In this document: piece after piece, positions 1 to 7,507 of the stretch | Layout: each line of letters opens with the position of its first letter | Numbering within the stretch: the first letter of the stretch is position 1 | DNA from: an uncultured Bacteroidota bacterium | GTDB lineage: Bacteria > Bacteroidota > Bacteroidia > UBA7662 | Assembly: GCA_903856555.1 (NCBI GenBank) | Contig: CAIOCC010000207.1 | Location: 1-9,784, forward strand | Direction of reading: 5' to 3' | Length of the DNA: 9,784 nucleotides | Notes under the pieces: generated by a model | Seen by the model: only the letters and a program-made list of their open reading frames with translations | The model's database searches: none | Told to the model about the DNA's origin: nothing | Program-made: the position numbers and the translations under genes

Positions 1-2
1 AT

Positions 3-446
3 CCAACGCGAGTCTTGGACGGTTTGAGAACCTGGGAATGGAAAGGCGAAAATCATCGGTACCGCAACAATTTGGATTACCAAATGGCATTGCAAATCAT
101 TGATAGACAGCCATTTTTGCAAAATGGATCCCTGGTTTTGCGCCAAAACGCGGACCCTCGCTCTCCCCTAGGGGTTTTGCATTGGGAAGAATTCCAGAAT
201 CACAGCGAGCTCCTGGCCTTGGTCCAACCATGGCTGGATCATACCCAGTGTTTTGTTGGTAAAAACCTGGCTGAGCGGCTGGATCCCCACGGTGAAATTC
301 AACAATCCTTGGGACCGGAGAAGTGGAAGACGTTTCAAAAGCAATGGACCGCACCAGGGCAAACCCAAAAACCGGGATTGCGTGATTATGCCGATGGAAT
401 CCATACGATGGAGTTCCTATTGAACCTCGACGCGCCTCTCCGCTAA
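3..446 (+). CDS. Acyl-CoA reductase (LuxC-like), C-terminal part, 5' truncated by window
   Basis: The frame is open from base 3 to the TAA at 444-446 and gives about 147 C-terminal residues; the start lies outside the window. The segments SPLGVLHWEEFQNHSELLAL and, near the end, GLRDYADGIHTMEFLLNL resemble the C-terminus of the LuxC-like acyl-CoA reductases common in Bacteroidota, which end in a YADGxxTMxFLL motif. Such enzymes reduce acyl-CoA or acyl thioester to aldehyde with NADPH in the cytosol. From memory of Bacteroidota genomes this gene often lies beside a ferredoxin and serC/serA, which would be to the left of the window. The catalytic Cys domain is not visible here, so the family call rests on the tail only. 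The stop codon is one base from the stop of the convergent cysteine desulfurase gene. Confidence 0.65.
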   Translation, partial: PTRVLDGLRTWEWKGENHRYRNNLDYQMALQIIDRQPFLQNGSLVLRQNADPRSPLGVLHWEEFQNHSELLALVQPWLDHTQCFVGKNLAERLDPHGEIQQSLGPEKWKTFQKQWTAPGQTQKPGLRDYADGIHTMEFLLNLDAPLR

Positions 447-447
447 C

Positions 448-1599
448 CTAGGCTTCGTGCCAAATTTTTCGGAGAATTTCGACCACCTGGGCCATTTCTT
501 CTTCGGTATTTCTTGATCCGAGCGAAAACCGAACGGCGGTCCGTTCTGGATGCATTCCCAAGGCTTCCATCACGTGGGAGCGACTTTGGGCACCGGAACT
601 GCAGGCGCTACCGCCCGATGCGCAGACTCCCTCAATATCCAGGTTGAACAACAACATTTCACCTTTGGGATGAGGCGGAAAGGACAGACTCAAAATATGC
701 GGCAAACAAGAACCGCTCCAGTCCCCGTTGAATTCCAGGCCTGGAATTACTTCCACTAGACCTTGACGTAGGCGTTCCCGGAGGCCGGCCAATCGAGCAC
801 GCCTCTCATCCATGCTGTGTAGGGCTTTTTCGAGAGCCCTGGCCATCCCGACAATTCCGGCTAAATTTTCGGTCCCACCACGCATGTTCCGTTCCTGGGA
901 TCCACCCTGAATCAAAGGTCCCCACGAATGGCCCCCTCGCAAATAAATGAAGCCGACCCCCTTGGGTCCGTAAAACTTATGCGCAGAACCACTGATGGAG
1001 TGAATACCTAATTCCTGTAAATTCAACGGCACATGACCCACGGTTTGGACCGTATCGGAATGGAAAAAAGCTTGGTAGGTTTGGCAAAGAGCCGAGACCC
1101 TTTCCAAGTCCAACAGATTACCCAATTCGTTGTTACCGTGCATCAAAGTCACCAGGGTTCGATGGGAGCTGCCTTGGTCCTGCGCCAAAAGGCTTTCCAA
1201 ATCTTCCAAATCCAAAACGCCTCTTGAATCGTGCTTGACCCAATCCACTCGAATTCCCCTCAGATGGGCCAAATTTTCGAGGGTGTGGGTAATGGCGTGA
1301 TGCTCCAACTTGGAGGAAATAATCCGCTGAACTTCACCCTGTTCCACAAGGTATCGGCAAATCATATTGTCCGATTCGGTGCCTCCCGATGTAAAGAACA
1401 ATTCGGAAGGGGCACAGCCCAGCAAAGCAGCCATGGTTTTGCGTGCCTTCTCGATCAAGATGCGGGTTTCTCTGCCCAAAAAATGAATGGAGGAAGGATT
1501 CCCGTAACATAGGCGCATGGTCTCTGCCATTAAATCCACCACCTCGGCATCCATGGGAGTGGTGGCGGCGTTGTCCAGGTAAATTCGTGGGGTACTCAT
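448..1599 (-). CDS. Cysteine desulfurase (NifS/IscS family, PLP-dependent)
   Basis: A 383-residue class V aminotransferase fold protein that would remove sulfur from L-cysteine to form an enzyme persulfide for Fe-S cluster or thio-cofactor synthesis in the cytosol. Visible family marks are the N-terminal IYLDNAATTP (residues 6-15), GNPSSIH (33-39), the GGTESDN segment (72-78), LEHHAIT with the PLP-stacking His (H100), HGNNELG (154-160), SGSAHKFYGPKG with the Schiff-base Lys K208, and the C-terminal catalytic loop SGGSACSSG with Cys333. Length is normal for the family. The short catalytic loop suggests the IscS/NifS group rather than SufS. The ATG at 1599 is 4 nt downstream of the glmM stop, so it is the last gene of a dapF-glmM operon. 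No isc or suf scaffold gene is adjacent, so whether it serves Fe-S clusters or tRNA thiolation cannot be told from context. Confidence 0.93.
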   Translation of the reverse strand: MSTPRIYLDNAATTPMDAEVVDLMAETMRLCYGNPSSIHFLGRETRILIEKARKTMAALLGCAPSELFFTSGGTESDNMICRYLVEQGEVQRIISSKLEHHAITHTLENLAHLRGIRVDWVKHDSRGVLDLEDLESLLAQDQGSSHRTLVTLMHGNNELGNLLDLERVSALCQTYQAFFHSDTVQTVGHVPLNLQELGIHSISGSAHKFYGPKGVGFIYLRGGHSWGPLIQGGSQERNMRGGTENLAGIVGMARALEKALHSMDERRARLAGLRERLRQGLVEVIPGLEFNGDWSGSCLPHILSLSFPPHPKGEMLLFNLDIEGVCASGGSACSSGAQSRSHVMEALGMHPERTAVRFSLGSRNTEEEMAQVVEILRKIWHEA

Positions 1600-1603
1600 G
1601 GGA

Positions 1604-2980
1604 TTATTGGAGTAGAATTTGACGAGCCTTTTCGGCCAAGGCCTGGGCCTCTTCGACGCTGCTCGCTTCGGTATAGATCCGCAAAATGGGTTCGGTATTC
1701 GATTTCCTTACATGGAGCCATGCGTTCTCAAAGTCAATTTTGAGCCCGTCTTCCCAATTTTGCCCAGCATCCGAAAAGGCATCCGATAGGCGCTGTAACA
1801 AAGCTTCGGGGCGCTGGTTTGGATCAAAAGACACCTTTTCTTTGGCCATTTCGTAGGTTGGGTAGGTATCGCGCAGGCTTTTGGCCGAACAGCCCCGGAG
1901 AGCAAGATGCGAGAGGAACAAAGCAATACCGACCAAAGCATCCCGTCCGTAATGCAGATCGGGTACAATAACGCCCCCATTCCCTTCACCACCAATCACG
2001 GCCTTGACCTGGCGCATGGTCCGGACGACATTAACCTCACCCACCGCGGAAGCGTAGTATTCCTGACCATGACGCTGACAGATGTCTCGCAAGGCCCGGC
2101 TCGAACTCAAGTTCGAAACCGCAGGCCCGGGCTGGATGCCCAAGATGTAATCTGCAACCGCCACCAAGGTGTATTCCTCCCCAAAGAGGGACCCATCTTC
2201 ACAAACAAAGGCCAAGCGATCGACATCGGGATCAACGACAATTCCCAGGTCAGCGGATTGACGCACCACTCCGGAACACAATTCTTCTAAATGCTCCCGC
2301 AAGGGTTCTGGATTGTGCGCAAAGCGACCGTGGGGCTCGGCGTTCAGAACGTCAATTTGTTGAACACCCAGCCGACGCAGCAAGGCCGGAACGGCCAAGG
2401 CACCGGTCGAATTGATGCCGTCCACCATGATGCGCCAACCCATGCGGGCAATGGCTTCGGGCTGGACGGAAGGCAATGCCATAATTTCGTCAAGATGCTC
2501 TTCAAGGGCTTGGTCATCCGTTCTGTACTGACCCAATTCATCAACCGATGCATAGGCTTCCAACTCACCGGCCTGAACTCGTTTTAACAGAGCAGCCCCT
2601 TCCTCCGATCCCATAAAGCAACCCTGATGATCCAATAATTTGAGGGCATTCCATTCCCCTGGGTTGTGGGAAGCAGTTAACACGATTCCACCGGCCGCAT
2701 GGACCCGCGGAACCTTGGTTTCCAGGGTTGGGGTGGTGGTCAATCCCAGGTCCAATACATCCAAGCCACAAGCCATCAAGGTCCCTGTGACCAGACGACT
2801 GACCATTTCCCCCGAAACCCGAGCATCCCTGCCTACCACGATGCATCGCCCTCGATTGTTGCTCAAAATATATTCCGCGTAGGCGGTACAGAATTTGACC
2901 AGGTCAACGGGGGTTAAACCCTCGCCGGGTTGGCCTCCGATGGTACCTCGAATGCCGGAAATAGAAGCAATAAGTGTCAT
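1604..2980 (-). CDS. glmM: Phosphoglucosamine mutase / phosphohexomutase (GlmM-type)
   Basis: A 458-residue alpha-D-phosphohexomutase. GlmM converts glucosamine-6-phosphate to glucosamine-1-phosphate on the way to UDP-GlcNAc for peptidoglycan and lipid A. All four active-site elements are visible: the phosphoserine loop TASHNP with Ser104, the Mg-binding loop DPDVDR (250-255), the sugar-selectivity loop GGEGNGG (330-336), and the C-terminal phosphate-binding loop RKSNTEPILRIY (425-436). The N-terminus MTLIASISGIRGTIGG matches Bacteroidota proteins annotated GlmM, which supports the ATG at 2980. It lies 35 nt downstream of dapF and 4 nt upstream of the cysteine desulfurase, all leftward, with no obvious promoter in the gap, so the three are probably co-transcribed. 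The EGNGG loop fits glucosamine or mannose/glucose substrates, so phosphomannomutase activity is not excluded. Confidence 0.88.
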   Translation of the reverse strand: MTLIASISGIRGTIGGQPGEGLTPVDLVKFCTAYAEYILSNNRGRCIVVGRDARVSGEMVSRLVTGTLMACGLDVLDLGLTTTPTLETKVPRVHAAGGIVLTASHNPGEWNALKLLDHQGCFMGSEEGAALLKRVQAGELEAYASVDELGQYRTDDQALEEHLDEIMALPSVQPEAIARMGWRIMVDGINSTGALAVPALLRRLGVQQIDVLNAEPHGRFAHNPEPLREHLEELCSGVVRQSADLGIVVDPDVDRLAFVCEDGSLFGEEYTLVAVADYILGIQPGPAVSNLSSSRALRDICQRHGQEYYASAVGEVNVVRTMRQVKAVIGGEGNGGVIVPDLHYGRDALVGIALFLSHLALRGCSAKSLRDTYPTYEMAKEKVSFDPNQRPEALLQRLSDAFSDAGQNWEDGLKIDFENAWLHVRKSNTEPILRIYTEASSVEEAQALAEKARQILLQ

Positions 2981-3015
2981 TTTGTCCGAATTTATCTTGG
3001 ATTGATGGGTAAAGA

Positions 3016-3897
3016 CTAAACCGCTTTGGTTTCAACCGCCCACGAATACGACGAACGAGCGATTCCAGGCCAAAGGCCTTTGAAGGTACCGTTCGCGGGA
3101 CCAGCGAGGTACAAATCCGTAAAGGTGGCACCGTCGTATTGACCTCCCACTTTCATGAGGCCGCCCCGAAACTGAACCAAAATTTCGAAGTTTTGGTTAG
3201 CCTCTATGTCTTCTTTTTGTTGCATATACAACAAAGCACAAGCCACAGCACCGGTACCACAGCTAAGGGTTTCGTTTTCGACACCGCGCTCGTAGGTGCG
3301 TACTCTCAAACGATTGGTATCCAGAACCTCCATGAAGTTTACGTTGGTTCCGCCGCTGCCAAAAAGCGCGTGCTCCCGCAATAATTTCCCCTCCCTGAGG
3401 ACGGGGTAATTGACCAAATCCCGAACCTGAACCACCAAATGCGGTGAACCTGTATTAATGAAAACCCCTACCTCGAGGACATTCCAAGCTCCGGGTTTGT
3501 TCATGCTGAGTCGGTATTCCTGTTCAGCGGTTCGCCACACGCGATGAATCCCATCGCTTGCCTCAAAGACCCCGGTTTTTTCGTCTCCAAAATACCCTTT
3601 CGAAAATCCAAAAGCGGCTGCACATCGCGAACCATTTCCGCAGAGGGAACCCTCCCCACCGTCAGCATTCAGGTAATGGAGGTAAAAAGCCCCTGACTCG
3701 GTTCGCGGTGGCAACAAAAGCAGAACCCCGTCGGCGCCCACCCCAAACCGCCGATCACAAACCAGGGACATGGCCTCTTGATTCTGCCAAAACCCACTCT
3801 CAAGGCGTTCGGCCGTCAAAGGCAGTTCGGTGCGGGTTAAATCAACCAGGACAAAATCATTTCCACAGGCCTGGTATTTATAAAATTCAAAGGTCAC
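3016..3897 (-). CDS. dapF: Diaminopimelate epimerase
   Basis: A 293-residue PLP-independent epimerase converting LL- to meso-diaminopimelate for lysine and peptidoglycan synthesis in the cytosol. The two catalytic cysteines are visible in the mirrored half-domains: Cys86 in EGSLCGNGSRC and Cys213 in ETLSCGTGAVAC. TYERGVENET (201-210) before the second Cys is also typical. I chose the GTG at 3897 because it gives MTFEFYKYQACGNDF, the usual family N-terminus. A TTG at 3915 would add six residues but would sit only about 8 nt from the predicted transcription start. Oddities are A-C-G-N-D (10-14), where most relatives have G-[TA]-G-N-D, and a tail of about 19 residues after the usual end at GPANGTFKG. 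It heads the dapF-glmM-cysteine desulfurase operon. Confidence 0.92.
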   Translation of the reverse strand: MTFEFYKYQACGNDFVLVDLTRTELPLTAERLESGFWQNQEAMSLVCDRRFGVGADGVLLLLPPRTESGAFYLHYLNADGGEGSLCGNGSRCAAAFGFSKGYFGDEKTGVFEASDGIHRVWRTAEQEYRLSMNKPGAWNVLEVGVFINTGSPHLVVQVRDLVNYPVLREGKLLREHALFGSGGTNVNFMEVLDTNRLRVRTYERGVENETLSCGTGAVACALLYMQQKEDIEANQNFEILVQFRGGLMKVGGQYDGATFTDLYLAGPANGTFKGLWPGIARSSYSWAVETKAV

Positions 3898-3928
3898 GAG
3901 GGCTTGGCGGGTCAAAATTTGGTTAATG

Positions 3929-3936
3929 CAAACATA
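3929..3936 (-). promoter_or_regulatory. Bacteroidota -7 promoter element for the dapF operon
   Basis: The minus strand reads TATGTTTG, an exact match to the Bacteroidota primary-sigma -7 consensus TAnnTTTG. Transcription would begin near 3922-3924, leaving about a 25-nt leader to the GTG at 3897. This favours that start over the upstream TTG at 3915. No clear TTG/TTTG -33 element is found at the usual 17-23 nt upstream, so the call rests on the -7 box and its position. Confidence 0.5.
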
Positions 3937-4039
3937 CGATTCGGGTAGGTGTTTCGTTAAGGCAGAGTTCTATGGCCTTGCCCACTTTGGCACGGTTTTT
4001 GGTGCTTAGCATTCTAATTTCAAAGCAAAACATATCATA

Positions 4040-5506
4040 ATGACCAAATTTCGTCAATGGGGTGGAACCCTGCTTGTTGCCTTTCTTGGAAGTCTTCTAG
4101 GAGCTTGGATCGTCTACGGTTGGTCCGGTCAGGCACCCTTTCCAACAGCCGGCTGGAATACACCACCCGCCAGTCTGACTCATTTTCCTGAACACATTGT
4201 TGAACACCCCAATTTTGTTACAACGGCCTCTGTTGTGACCCCCTGTGTTGTGCATATCAAAACCAAAGGGAGCGAGAAAGGCTCCATGCAAGGCACACTG
4301 CCACCAGGCATGGACATGTTCCGCGACTTCTTTAACAGTCCGGATATGATGCCCCGGGGGCCCTCCATGGGTTCTGGCTCCGGGGTGATCATGTCAGCCG
4401 ATGGCTACATCATCACCAACAACCACGTCATCAAAGACGCCGATGAAATCGAAGTCATTCTCAACGACAAGCGGAGCTTCAACGGCCAAGTCATTGGACA
4501 AGATCCCAGCTCGGACCTGGCCCTGATCAAGATTGAGGCCACCCAATTACCCTATGTCAAAACCGGAAACAGCGATGCATTGCAGGTCGGCGAGTGGGTT
4601 CTGGCCGTCGGGAATCCCTTCAACCTGAATTCCACGGTAACCGCCGGGATAGTATCGGCCAAAGCCCGCAATATCAATATTCTGGGCGGGGGCACCAGCC
4701 TGGAGGCTTTCATACAAACCGATGCGGCCGTGAACCCTGGGAACAGCGGCGGGGCCCTGGTCAATGTTCAGGGTGAATTGGTGGGCATCAATACAGCCAT
4801 CGCATCCAGCACCGGTGCCTACCAAGGTTATTCCTTTGCGATACCCTCCAATTTGGTAGCCAAGGTCATGGAAGACCTCAAGCAATTTGGAACGGTTCAA
4901 CGGGGATTCCTTGGGATACAGATTCGGGATGTGGATGCCGCCTTGGTTGAAAGCGAAGACCTCCAAGTCAACAACGGTGTCTATGTCGCCGATTTTATGC
5001 CCAATTCAGCTGCCGAGGAAGCCGGGATCCAAAAAGGGGACGTCATCACCAAGGTCCAAGGCCAGGAAATCCGCACAACCCCCGAGCTCATGGAAATCGT
5101 AGGCCGTCGGAGACCAGGCGAAAAAGTTCAGCTCGAAATCAACCGTAAAGGAAAAGCCCAAGTCTTTGAAGTCAAATTGAGAAATTCAGACGGAAAGGCC
5201 GAGTTGATCAAAGCGGCCCCCAAGGAGGACGAAACGGCTTGGTTGGGAGCTCAATTGGACAAAGCCAGTCGCAAAGAACTGGAAAGTCTTGGATTGGCCT
5301 CCGGCATCAAAGTGACCAAATTGGCCAACGGCAAACTCAAAGAAAGCGGCCTGCGGGAGGGTTTCATCATCACCAAGGTGGACAAAGCCGAGGTCAATTC
5401 CCCCAAAGCGCTCAAAGAAATGCTCCAAGGCAAAAAGGGAGGCTTGCTTGTTGAAGGGGTTTATCCCAACGGGACCAAAGGTTTTTATGGGATTGAAATT
5501 CCTTAA
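4040..5506 (+). CDS. HtrA/DegP-type periplasmic serine protease with two PDZ domains
   Basis: A 488-residue S1C (Do-type) protease that degrades or refolds misfolded envelope proteins. Residues 9-28 form an N-terminal hydrophobic segment, a signal peptide or membrane anchor. The trypsin-like domain shows the full triad: His129 in TNNHVI, Asp159 in SSDLALIKIE and Ser236 in NPGNSGGAL. The linker at 84-111 is rich in Met, Pro and Gly, corresponding to the LA-loop region. PDZ1 is at about 288-382 (RGFLGIQI through the GIQKGDVITKV ligand loop) and PDZ2 at about 398-486. The ATG at 4040 follows an A/T-rich leader without Shine-Dalgarno, as is usual in Bacteroidota. It diverges from dapF across about 140 nt and converges on the second di-heme gene. 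I found no convincing TAnnTTTG box upstream; an envelope-stress regulator is possible but not visible. Confidence 0.95.
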   Translation: MTKFRQWGGTLLVAFLGSLLGAWIVYGWSGQAPFPTAGWNTPPASLTHFPEHIVEHPNFVTTASVVTPCVVHIKTKGSEKGSMQGTLPPGMDMFRDFFNSPDMMPRGPSMGSGSGVIMSADGYIITNNHVIKDADEIEVILNDKRSFNGQVIGQDPSSDLALIKIEATQLPYVKTGNSDALQVGEWVLAVGNPFNLNSTVTAGIVSAKARNINILGGGTSLEAFIQTDAAVNPGNSGGALVNVQGELVGINTAIASSTGAYQGYSFAIPSNLVAKVMEDLKQFGTVQRGFLGIQIRDVDAALVESEDLQVNNGVYVADFMPNSAAEEAGIQKGDVITKVQGQEIRTTPELMEIVGRRRPGEKVQLEINRKGKAQVFEVKLRNSDGKAELIKAAPKEDETAWLGAQLDKASRKELESLGLASGIKVTKLANGKLKESGLREGFIITKVDKAEVNSPKALKEMLQGKKGGLLVEGVYPNGTKGFYGIEIP

Positions 5507-5527
5507 GGAACCCTTCCAAAGAGGGAA
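5499..5527. terminator. Possible bidirectional terminator between convergent genes
   Basis: A perfect 12-bp palindrome TTCCTTAAGGAA (5499-5510) spans the protease stop codon, and is followed by a short CCCT/AGGG inverted repeat (5512-5515 with 5521-5524, allowing a one-base shift). It fills nearly all of the 24-nt gap between the convergent stops. The stems are short and there is no T-run, so an intrinsic terminator is only a possibility. Confidence 0.25.
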
Positions 5528-5530
5528 TGT

Positions 5531-6409
5531 CTAGAGCGTAAGAAGGTAGGCTAGGAGCGCTTCTTTTTGAAGCGAATCTCCTATCCAGCGTCCGGCTTCC
5601 CCGGCTCCCTGTTGGTAATGTTCCAACACATCTTGGAGGGTCGCAGCCTGCCCATCGTAAAAATAGGGGGCGGTTTTTCGTAGGTTTCGCAAAACCGGGG
5701 TCCGTAGTCGCCCCCTGTCTTCCTCCTTCAGGGTAATGGCAGCCCTCCCCTCTTCCTTGGACCGGTTTCCCAAAGCCAGGTTGTAAAAAGCTCCATCGGT
5801 TTTGCCTTCCCCGTTATGGCAGCGAAAACAACCTGCTTCCCCCTCAAACAGGGCTTTTCCCTGGGCAACCAAAGGAGGATTTAACGAGGTATTCCGGATG
5901 GATGCTTGACGACCTTGTTCGCTCAGATATAGGAGATAACGATGCAGGGTCAGCAAATAAGCCGAAGCTAGATCGGTACTTGGGTAGAGCCTCCCCAAAA
6001 GTTGATGATACCTAGGATAGGTCTTCAACTTTTGGTTGAGCGATCGTGGGTCAAAGGCCATATCCCCGTGGGCGGTAAGCGCAGCAAGGACCGATAGACT
6101 TCCGTTCTTGAGGGGAGGGACACCCCCATCCGCCATCAGTGGAAGGTCCGTGGGAAGCCCCCATAACGTCGGCGTATTTCTTCGAGTCTCGCGGCCAAAG
6201 GCCCCAATGGATCGAGGCAGGGTATCCGCAAAGGCATGGGCTGGACGGTGGCAAGATGCACATGAAACTTTTCCATCCGCCGAAAAGCGCCCATCCTCAA
6301 ACAAGGCTTGGCCCAGACGTAATTTTTCGTGTTCGGTAGGATCCGGAGCCTCGCAGCCGACCAAACCACCGACCAACACGAGGATGTTGGCGAACCTAAG
6401 GCGCAACAA
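5531..6409 (-). CDS. Divergent di-heme cytochrome c peroxidase-like lipoprotein, degenerate active site
   Basis: A 292-residue member of the CcP/MauG di-heme family, somewhat shorter than its neighbour. An N-terminal hydrophobic stretch ends in GGLVGC with Cys19 as probable lipidation site, so it is predicted to be an envelope lipoprotein. Two heme c motifs are visible: CASCH (50-54) and CFRCH (194-198). The C-terminal family signature appears as RTPVLRNLRKTAPYFYDG (236-253) and LEHYQQG, with Tyr265 at the place of the MauG Tyr/CcP Met axial ligand. The family FWDGR or MWDGG motif reads LMADGG, with Ala93 in place of the inter-heme Trp, and the usual Gln and Glu of the distal pocket are not recognisable (Asp116 lies nearest the Glu). 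It starts at tandem TTG codons within a 14-nt overlap with the upstream gene, suggesting translational coupling. It could be an electron-transfer or specialised modification partner rather than a true peroxidase. Confidence 0.85.
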   Translation of the reverse strand: MLRLRFANILVLVGGLVGCEAPDPTEHEKLRLGQALFEDGRFSADGKVSCASCHRPAHAFADTLPRSIGAFGRETRRNTPTLWGLPTDLPLMADGGVPPLKNGSLSVLAALTAHGDMAFDPRSLNQKLKTYPRYHQLLGRLYPSTDLASAYLLTLHRYLLYLSEQGRQASIRNTSLNPPLVAQGKALFEGEAGCFRCHNGEGKTDGAFYNLALGNRSKEEGRAAITLKEEDRGRLRTPVLRNLRKTAPYFYDGQAATLQDVLEHYQQGAGEAGRWIGDSLQKEALLAYLLTL

Positions 6410-7478
6410 AATGGGGATTCTGAGCCAGGGTTGTATCGGTCAGCGTATGCAAAAAGGCGACCAAATCGGCCTTGTCCTGAGCACTGAGACGTAGTCCCCC
6501 GGTTTGGACCCGCAGATTGGCGTTAAGGGTTGAACTGGAACGAATCCCGCTGTTGTAATGTTCAACTACTTCCTCCAGGGTTGCAAAGCGACCATCGTGC
6601 ATGTAGGGCGCGGTCAGTCCTACATTCCGCAACGAGGGTGTTTTGAATTTACCCCGGTCGGAGGCCAACCCACTGACGATTTGAAATCCGGTTTTGAGTA
6701 CAGAATCCAACCCGTTGTTTTCAAAGGTCCGGGTGGTAAACAGTCCCCCACCATGGCAATGAAAACAATCCGCTCCCACCGGTCTTCCCGAACCGGGTGC
6801 CGAATACTCCCGCATAAAAAGGTCCAAACCCCGCTGTTCAGACGGAGTCAGGGTCGTAAGCCCCATCCGGGATAAATCAAAGCGAGATCGATGCGATGTA
6901 AGGCTCAGAAGGTATTGTTCCAACGCCCATTGGAGGCGCTGTACCGTGATGGATTCATCTCCAAAGGCTTTGCCGAAAGCAACTCGATACCCGGCATCTC
7001 CGCTTAGACGACCCAAAGCCTGGCCCAGGGACAAGTGCATTTCGATGGGATCTTGAATGGGTTGCAATACCTGATCCCGAAGGCTGGGAGAACGCCCATC
7101 CCAAAAGAATCGATTGGCCCATAACAAATTAAAAAGGGACATCGCGTTCATGGTCCCCAAGGCACCACCGACCCCCTGGCTGTAAACGACCGTATCGGAA
7201 AAGGCCCGGTCCGAATGATGGCATGAGGCGCAGGATATGGAATAATCTAGGCTAAGGCCCTTGTCAAAAAACAAGCGCTTGCCCAGGACAACGCCCTCGA
7301 TTGTAGCTGGATTATCCTGGGGCCAAGGCAGGTTGGGAAACCCTAGACCGGGCGGGGGTAAATCCACCGCAAAAGTCGTCGGTTTGGGATAGGCCGCCGG
7401 ATCATCGGGACCGCAGGCGACCATCAAGAGGCTCAAAGCCCCCAACAACAGTGGTACGATCCGCAAACCAGGTATCAC
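6396..7478 (-). CDS. MbnH/MauG-like di-heme cytochrome c peroxidase, lipoprotein
   Basis: A 360-residue di-heme peroxidase family protein. From the GTG at 7478 it begins MIPGLRIVPLLLGALSLLMV followed by ACGPDD, an ideal lipoprotein signal with Cys22. A TTG at 7532 would add 18 residues before the signal and overlap the MbnP gene. Heme motifs are CASCH (83-87) and CFHCH (238-242). Key residues match bacterial CcP spacing from the first heme His: Trp126 (+39, in FFWDGR), Gln136 (+49) and Glu146 (+59, in DPIEM). No His stands at +16, where inactive-state CcPs have a ligand. KTPSLRNVGLTAPYMHDG (279-296) is the family signature, and Tyr308 in VEHYNSG replaces the CcP Met axial ligand, as in MauG. 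Following directly after an MbnP gene, it most likely oxidises MbnP, as MbnH forms kynurenine from Trp. A generic peroxide-detoxifying role is the alternative. Confidence 0.88.
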   Translation of the reverse strand: MIPGLRIVPLLLGALSLLMVACGPDDPAAYPKPTTFAVDLPPPGLGFPNLPWPQDNPATIEGVVLGKRLFFDKGLSLDYSISCASCHHSDRAFSDTVVYSQGVGGALGTMNAMSLFNLLWANRFFWDGRSPSLRDQVLQPIQDPIEMHLSLGQALGRLSGDAGYRVAFGKAFGDESITVQRLQWALEQYLLSLTSHRSRFDLSRMGLTTLTPSEQRGLDLFMREYSAPGSGRPVGADCFHCHGGGLFTTRTFENNGLDSVLKTGFQIVSGLASDRGKFKTPSLRNVGLTAPYMHDGRFATLEEVVEHYNSGIRSSSTLNANLRVQTGGLRLSAQDKADLVAFLHTLTDTTLAQNPHFVAP

Positions 7479-7507
7479 AATGAAAATTTGAGGGGAAAAT
7501 TGTATGG

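Noticed and set aside
1907..2587. Two abutting plus-strand open frames antisense to glmM
   Set aside because: They lie opposite well-conserved GlmM codons, including the metal and sugar loops, and show no family motif; they look like codon-usage shadows.
3996..4022. Possible htrA promoter (TTTTTG ... TAATTTCA)
   Set aside because: The -7-like box mismatches TAnnTTTG at two core positions and the spacing to the TTG is only 13 nt.
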